64,000 bases of DNA from CAZAPG01 sp964486935 (lineage in GTDB: Bacteria > Chloroflexota > Anaerolineae > 4572-78 > J111): NCBI GenBank assembly GCA_964486935.1, contig CAZAPG010000017.1, positions 59,197 to 123,196 on the forward strand, in the 5' to 3' direction. The notes under the pieces were generated by a model that searched no databases, was not told where the DNA came from, and saw nothing but the letters and a program-made list of their open reading frames with translations. Positions 59,979 through 64,000 of this stretch are shown here, in pieces (the first letter of the stretch is position 1; each line of letters starts with the position of its first letter). Both the position numbers and the translations under genes were made by a program.

Positions 59979-62900
59979 ACGATTGCAAGTCACTCCAGTG
60001 GATGATTGGCCTCTGGTTAACCGTCTTGATACTCGCCGGCTGTCATCAGAGAGTCCCGGCCAATGTGTTTGGCATACCGCTCTCTCTAATTGCTACTACT
60101 CACCCGCCAACTGTCACGTCTATATCTGCTCCGCCTCTGTCGACTCCCGCCCGGCCAGCTTCAACGCCGCCTTCAAACTCCACTCTGCCGCCCAGCGATA
60201 CGCGGGCGCTTATTTCTTCTGAGTTGACGGCCAGCAATCTGATCCAACCTGACGGCTCAAACGGCAGCGCCTGGCGCACCTATACCACCACCCACGGTTT
60301 AGCGGATGATTATGTAACCGCTATCGCCGTTGACCCGGCCGGGCATAAATGGTTTGGCACGCATGTCGGCTTAAGCCAATTTGACGGTCAAGGCTGGCGC
60401 ACTTATACCACCGCTGATGGTTTGGCCGACAATCACATCGCCGCGATTGCCGTTGACCCGGCCGGCCCGATTTGGGTTGGCACGGCCAATGGCCTGAGCG
60501 TATTTGATGGTCAAAACTGGCGCACCTACACCACCGGCCACGGACTGCCCCACAATCATATCACCGCTATCGCCGTTGACCCGGCCGGGCCGGTTTGGGT
60601 TGGCACATATGGAAGCGGCGTCAGCGAATTTGATGGCCGGAGCTGGCGCACCTACACCACCGCCGATGGCCTGGCCCACAATCAGGTGAAAGCGATTGCC
60701 GTTGACCCGGCCGGCCACAAATGGTTTGCTACTTTCGGCGCGGCTCAGTTTGAGGGCGCCGGCGTCAGCGAATTTGATGGCCGGAGCTGGCGCACCTACA
60801 CCACCGCCGATGGTCTGGCCCACAATTGGGTCAATGCCATCGCCGTTGACGCTGCCGGCCATAAGTGGTTTGGCACGGAGGGCGGCGGGGTGAGCAAGTT
60901 TGATGGCGCAACCTGGACCACCTACACCGCCGCCGATGGACTGGCCGGCAATGTTGTTTATGCCATTGCCCCGGATCAAACGGGAAAGCTGTGGTTTGGT
61001 ACAAGCGGCGGCCTGAGCAAACTTACGCTAAACGAAGGCGAACCGGTTGATGCCACAAGCTGGACCAGCTACACCAAACGCGATGGGTTGCCTCACCAGC
61101 CGGTGTACAGTCTGGCCCTCGACCAGGCCGGGCGGAAGTGGCTGGCTTACTCGCGGGTTGGCTTTTTCATTGATATTGCCGGGTCTCCGGTATTCCCGTT
61201 TGAAGGCAACGGCGGGGGAGTCAGCGTATTTGACGATGGAGAATGGACTCCTGTGCCAACCGTTTTACCGGTGGTCGCCGCTATTCCGGTAACGCCAACC
61301 CAATCATTGAGCCTTGATGAATTTGGCCCGCGCCTGATTGACGCTACCAGTGAGCAACTCTACACCGGCGGCTATGTGGATGGGATAGACCAACCCCAAA
61401 CTTTGGCGCTGAACCTGACGGATGAGCGGTTCCTGGCGCGATATGACCTGGCCGGCGGTTTGGCCCTGGACGAGGCGCATGGCCGGCTTTACGTTGACCA
61501 ATATAACAACGCCGGCCTGGCCGTGGTAAACACCCGCGCCGGCCGGCTTGAGCGCGTCATCTTAATGCCGGGTAGAGATAGCTACGGCTCCCCACTGCCC
61601 CAGGCCGACCCCTTTTCCGGCCATGTACTGGTTTTCCGCGATAACGTGGTCTATATTGCCGACCCGGAGCGCGGCGCCATCATTAACACGGCCGCTTTTG
61701 AGGTCATCAATTACATTCAGGAGATAGCGCCGATTGAACGATCGCTCTATGACCCTGCCACACGCCTGCTGTATCTGACTTTTGTCGTTCACGGCTGCAC
61801 GTCTTCTATGGGCGGCGATTGCAGCACGCGCAAAGTTGTGGTGTACGATCTTGCTGCCGGACAGGAAGTGACCTGCGATAACAGCCGCCTGGGGACTGTT
61901 GTGGGCAGCTATCTGTCCTGTACCAATTTCAATTGTTCTGGCCCCATGTGCAACGGTTGGGTTTCGGTGTGGGGGGGCAGCCGCCCGTGGTTCGACTCAA
62001 CCGGCTGGAGCGACCAGGAGAGCCGGGTTGCATTTGATGCCAGCCGGCAGCTTTTTTATGAAGTTGCCGCCGGGCAACTGAAGGTCTATGACGCTGAGCG
62101 CCTGACTTTGGCCCTGGCTTTGCCCCGGCCTATCACCGGAACCTTTGAGCGTTACGAAGCTAAAACCGACACCCTGCAATTTCGGGTTAATGGGCAATTG
62201 CAGGCGTGGCCGGCCAACGCCATCCGGCCGCCTGCGCCGGAGCCGTTAGTGGCCTCCCCTGTGCCGACGACCCCGGTCCAATTTTTAGCCGTCACTCCGG
62301 CCTGGCCGGCCGACCAAACTCTGTTTGGGACCTGGCTTGACCCAACCAGCATCAGCGATTATAACCGGCTGTTTACCTGCAACAGCCTCTTCTATATTAG
62401 CCGTGACGGCGGCCAAAGCTGGGGCCAATCTCAAGGCGGCCTGGCCGGTAGTTGCGGCCTCAACTGGCCCTCTCTGGCAATATCGCCAGATTATACCCGC
62501 GACCAAACCCTCTTGGCCGGAGTGCAGGATATGGGCATCCTCAAATCAACGGATGGCGGCCAATTGTGGCGGCCATCCGGCGTAAGTTTACCCGACAGGT
62601 TCACCCGCAAAATCCTGCTCTCGCCCGGTTTTGCCGCCGATGAAACCGCTTTTGCTATGGCGGGTTATTATTCGTACCGTTCCACCGATGGCGGGCAGAC
62701 CTGGCAAATTCTTGGCTCACCTTCATCAGCCCAGCCGGGACAATGGCAAGACCTGGCCCTGTCAGCCGAATTTGACCGGGACCAGATCATCTTGGGCAGC
62801 CTCCGCGATAACCAAAGGGCACGCGCCCGGTTATTCATCTCACGCGATGCCGGCGAGCAGTGGGTGGAAGTAGGAGAGATGCCGGAGGAGGCTACGACGC

Positions 62901-63289
62901 TGAGTCTGGCTCCCCTGTTTGCCACCTGGCAAACCGTATTTGCCTATGACTCCTACAACCTATATCGCTCAACGGATGGCGGGCGTCAATGGGAGCCGGT
63001 CTTAACCATTCAGGACGGCTGGATAAAACACCTGATCTACGCGCCCGATATCGAGCAGAATCGGCCTATGTTTGTGCTGTCAGCTTTAACGGATCAGACA
63101 ATATCGCGCTCGGTAGAGTCAAACCGGCTGTATCGCTCGAATGACGGCGGGCAAACCTGGCAACCGTTTGAATTGCCTGCCGGGGTTATTCCAACTGCCG
63201 TGACGATTTCGCCCAACTTTGCCCAGGATAGGACTCTGTTTATTGGCACGGCAAATGGACAGGTCTTGATGCTGGAAGTTGCAGAATGA
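59975..63289 (+). CDS. Lipoprotein with three beta-propeller regions
   Basis: A 1104-residue protein with lipobox LAGC near residue 23. Region 1 (~95-405) is seven copies of a ~42-residue two-component-regulator-propeller repeat (WRTYTTADGLAHNQVKAIAVD followed by WFGT). Region 2 (~430-760) has YVTN-like strands (GGLALDEAHGRLYVDQ, GLAVVNTRAGRLERV). Region 3 (~770-1104) has BNR/sortilin-type repeats (YRSTDGGQTW, LFISRDAGEQW, YRSNDGGQTWQ). No kinase domain is attached, so it is not a sensor but an exported binding protein. It is coupled to the LVIVD gene by a 4-base overlap. Repeats 2-5 are almost identical in DNA. Confidence 0.8.
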   Translation: MNDCKSLQWMIGLWLTVLILAGCHQRVPANVFGIPLSLIATTHPPTVTSISAPPLSTPARPASTPPSNSTLPPSDTRALISSELTASNLIQPDGSNGSAWRTYTTTHGLADDYVTAIAVDPAGHKWFGTHVGLSQFDGQGWRTYTTADGLADNHIAAIAVDPAGPIWVGTANGLSVFDGQNWRTYTTGHGLPHNHITAIAVDPAGPVWVGTYGSGVSEFDGRSWRTYTTADGLAHNQVKAIAVDPAGHKWFATFGAAQFEGAGVSEFDGRSWRTYTTADGLAHNWVNAIAVDAAGHKWFGTEGGGVSKFDGATWTTYTAADGLAGNVVYAIAPDQTGKLWFGTSGGLSKLTLNEGEPVDATSWTSYTKRDGLPHQPVYSLALDQAGRKWLAYSRVGFFIDIAGSPVFPFEGNGGGVSVFDDGEWTPVPTVLPVVAAIPVTPTQSLSLDEFGPRLIDATSEQLYTGGYVDGIDQPQTLALNLTDERFLARYDLAGGLALDEAHGRLYVDQYNNAGLAVVNTRAGRLERVILMPGRDSYGSPLPQADPFSGHVLVFRDNVVYIADPERGAIINTAAFEVINYIQEIAPIERSLYDPATRLLYLTFVVHGCTSSMGGDCSTRKVVVYDLAAGQEVTCDNSRLGTVVGSYLSCTNFNCSGPMCNGWVSVWGGSRPWFDSTGWSDQESRVAFDASRQLFYEVAAGQLKVYDAERLTLALALPRPITGTFERYEAKTDTLQFRVNGQLQAWPANAIRPPAPEPLVASPVPTTPVQFLAVTPAWPADQTLFGTWLDPTSISDYNRLFTCNSLFYISRDGGQSWGQSQGGLAGSCGLNWPSLAISPDYTRDQTLLAGVQDMGILKSTDGGQLWRPSGVSLPDRFTRKILLSPGFAADETAFAMAGYYSYRSTDGGQTWQILGSPSSAQPGQWQDLALSAEFDRDQIILGSLRDNQRARARLFISRDAGEQWVEVGEMPEEATTLSLAPLFATWQTVFAYDSYNLYRSTDGGRQWEPVLTIQDGWIKHLIYAPDIEQNRPMFVLSALTDQTISRSVESNRLYRSNDGGQTWQPFELPAGVIPTAVTISPNFAQDRTLFIGTANGQVLMLEVAE

Positions 63290-63293
63290 AAAG

Positions 63294-63690
63294 GCATTAT
63301 CAACCTGGATGTTTCCAATCCGGCCCTCCCGGTTGAGATTAGCTTTATCCCGGCGGCGCAGCAGTGGGACTCGCTCATGGACATAGCCGCCGGTCCTGTT
63401 CCCGGCGGCGTCAATGAACCCGGCGGCCCCGGCACAATCTACGAGGACGGCTTTTTGGGGATGAAATGGTAGTGGTGGCGGGGGTAGAAGGCCAATTGAC
63501 TATCGAGGGCCGCCGCCTGGACGCCCCCGCTCCAACCCTGCAAGCCGGCATTCCCGACGGTTATGGCAATATCGGCTTTCAAGCCGCCGGCCTCATTTTT
63601 CCTGCCGAGGATTGCTGGGAGGTAACTGGCAAAGTCGGTCAGGCCGAATTGACCTTTGTAACGCTGGTCATCAAAAAGAGCCAGAATTAA
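63294..63690 (+). pseudogene. Decayed 3' part of a third propeller-type protein
   Basis: Directly after the previous stop, one frame reads GIINLDVSNPALPVEISF (an LVIVD-type repeat) to GFLGMKW, then a TAG and WWRG. The next frame picks up with VEGQLTIEGRRLDAPAP, IPDGYGNIGFQAAGLIFP, and CWEVTGKVGQAELTFVT to a TAA at 63688-63690. From memory, the domain runs GMKWxWWRGVxGxLTIxGRRLDAPAPPL in intact proteins, so a nonsense codon and a frameshift interrupt it here. There is no start of its own. Confidence 0.6.
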
Positions 63691-63938
63691 GCCACAAATT
63701 CTCTCTTAACTTTCGTCAGGAGCCGGAGCCGGGCGTTGGCGGTCTACCCAATACCAAACTATCATCACGCCAAAGAAAGGTTTAAAGGCATATATACAAC
63801 TACAACAAATGTCGTAGCCTTATATACGTCTTAAGACGGAGTCGTTCTGCTCCTGAGATAATCATTTCAGCCTTAAAAAGATTCCGCTTTCTGACGGATT
63901 ACAGGGTTGGATAGCGCCTGTATAATATAGACAGATTT
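63691..63938. other. Non-coding stretch before the right-edge gene
   Basis: No gene is recognised. It holds the 12-base palindrome CGTCTTAAGACG (63827-63838) and the promoter-like sequence at 63899-63926. Confidence 0.4.
63899..63926 (+). promoter_or_regulatory. Putative sigma-70 promoter
   Basis: TTACAG (63899-63904) and TATAAT (63921-63926) are 16 bases apart. The 39-bp repeat copy 2 lies just downstream, then a frame beginning ATG at 63976 (MNYVDTVQ) that runs out of the window. Confidence 0.5.
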
Positions 63939-63977
63939 CTTCCGCTTTTTTCCGCCAACTGCATCCAATAGAGTGAT
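63939..63977. repeat. 39-bp perfect direct repeat, copy 2
   Basis: Identical to 57185-57223. Here it is in the leader between the promoter-like TATAAT and the ATG at 63976, whose first two bases are the last bases of the repeat. Confidence 0.85.
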
Positions 63978-64000
63978 GAATTACGTGGACACCGTGCAAC

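Noticed and set aside
63827..63838. 12-base palindrome CGTCTTAAGACG
   Set aside because: It is single, with no gene close enough to be an operator; chance is likely.

Overview
The window reads as a chromosomal segment of an uncultured member of the Chloroflexota, most likely in the Anaerolineae/Ardenticatenia/Caldilineae group. This is inferred from gene style and not from any marker gene: Thr/Pro-rich linkers in lipoproteins, large LuxR regulators with an AAA ATPase, DUF2079 and LVIVD proteins, CopC/CopD fusions, SdrD-like B-domain surface proteins and many decayed genes. I see no rRNA, tRNA, CRISPR array or complete transposase. TGA is used as an ordinary stop (for example pyruvate dehydrogenase E1 alpha and E2).

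Layout. 0-7.5 kb: two TPR proteins, ClpS, a DUF2064 glycosyltransferase, a Nudix hydrolase, a DUF2079 membrane protein and a SAM methyltransferase interrupted by an in-frame TGA that looks like a selenocysteine codon. A 173-bp non-coding mobile element with IS66-like ends sits just upstream of it. 7.7-10.8 kb (minus strand): a respiratory-type group of a DUF2231 membrane protein, a cytochrome c lipoprotein and a haem-binding ethylbenzene-dehydrogenase-like subunit, preceded by a broken Lrp-type ligand-binding gene. 10.8-16.8 kb (minus): two radical SAM enzymes, a molybdopterin oxidoreductase and a non-pyrrolysine MttB-family methyltransferase.

17-42 kb (plus): a sensor kinase, a NarL-type regulator and a membrane-tethered degenerate receiver lead into a cell-surface copper cluster. 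It holds a 2155-residue surface protein, a Tat-exported multicopper oxidase, two cupredoxin paralogues that have lost copper ligands, CopC, a CopC-CopD fusion, a copper/FixH-type lipoprotein, a subtilase, an FxLYD lipoprotein, a small LuxR protein and a DUF11 protein with an LPDTG-type anchor. The probable logic is that copper enters through CopCD, the oxidase works outside the membrane, and surface proteins scaffold or present it.

42-51 kb: a decayed TetR gene, a polar amino acid ABC transporter (four genes, minus strand), a pyruvate/branched-chain-type 2-oxoacid dehydrogenase operon (E1 alpha, E1 beta, E2; no E3) and two gene remnants. 51-64 kb: a large LuxR regulator, several small soluble proteins (SnoaL-like, SRPBCC, BtrH-like, GyrI-like), remnants of NmrA and nucleotidyltransferase genes, then two beta-propeller exported proteins and a decayed third. 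A 39-bp perfect repeat links 57.2 kb with the right edge.

The most interesting signals are the candidate selenoprotein methyltransferase with a SECIS-like hairpin, the small mobile element beside it, a recurrent class of intergenic hairpins made from repeated 7-8-nt words, and the copper cluster with ligand-less oxidase paralogues.
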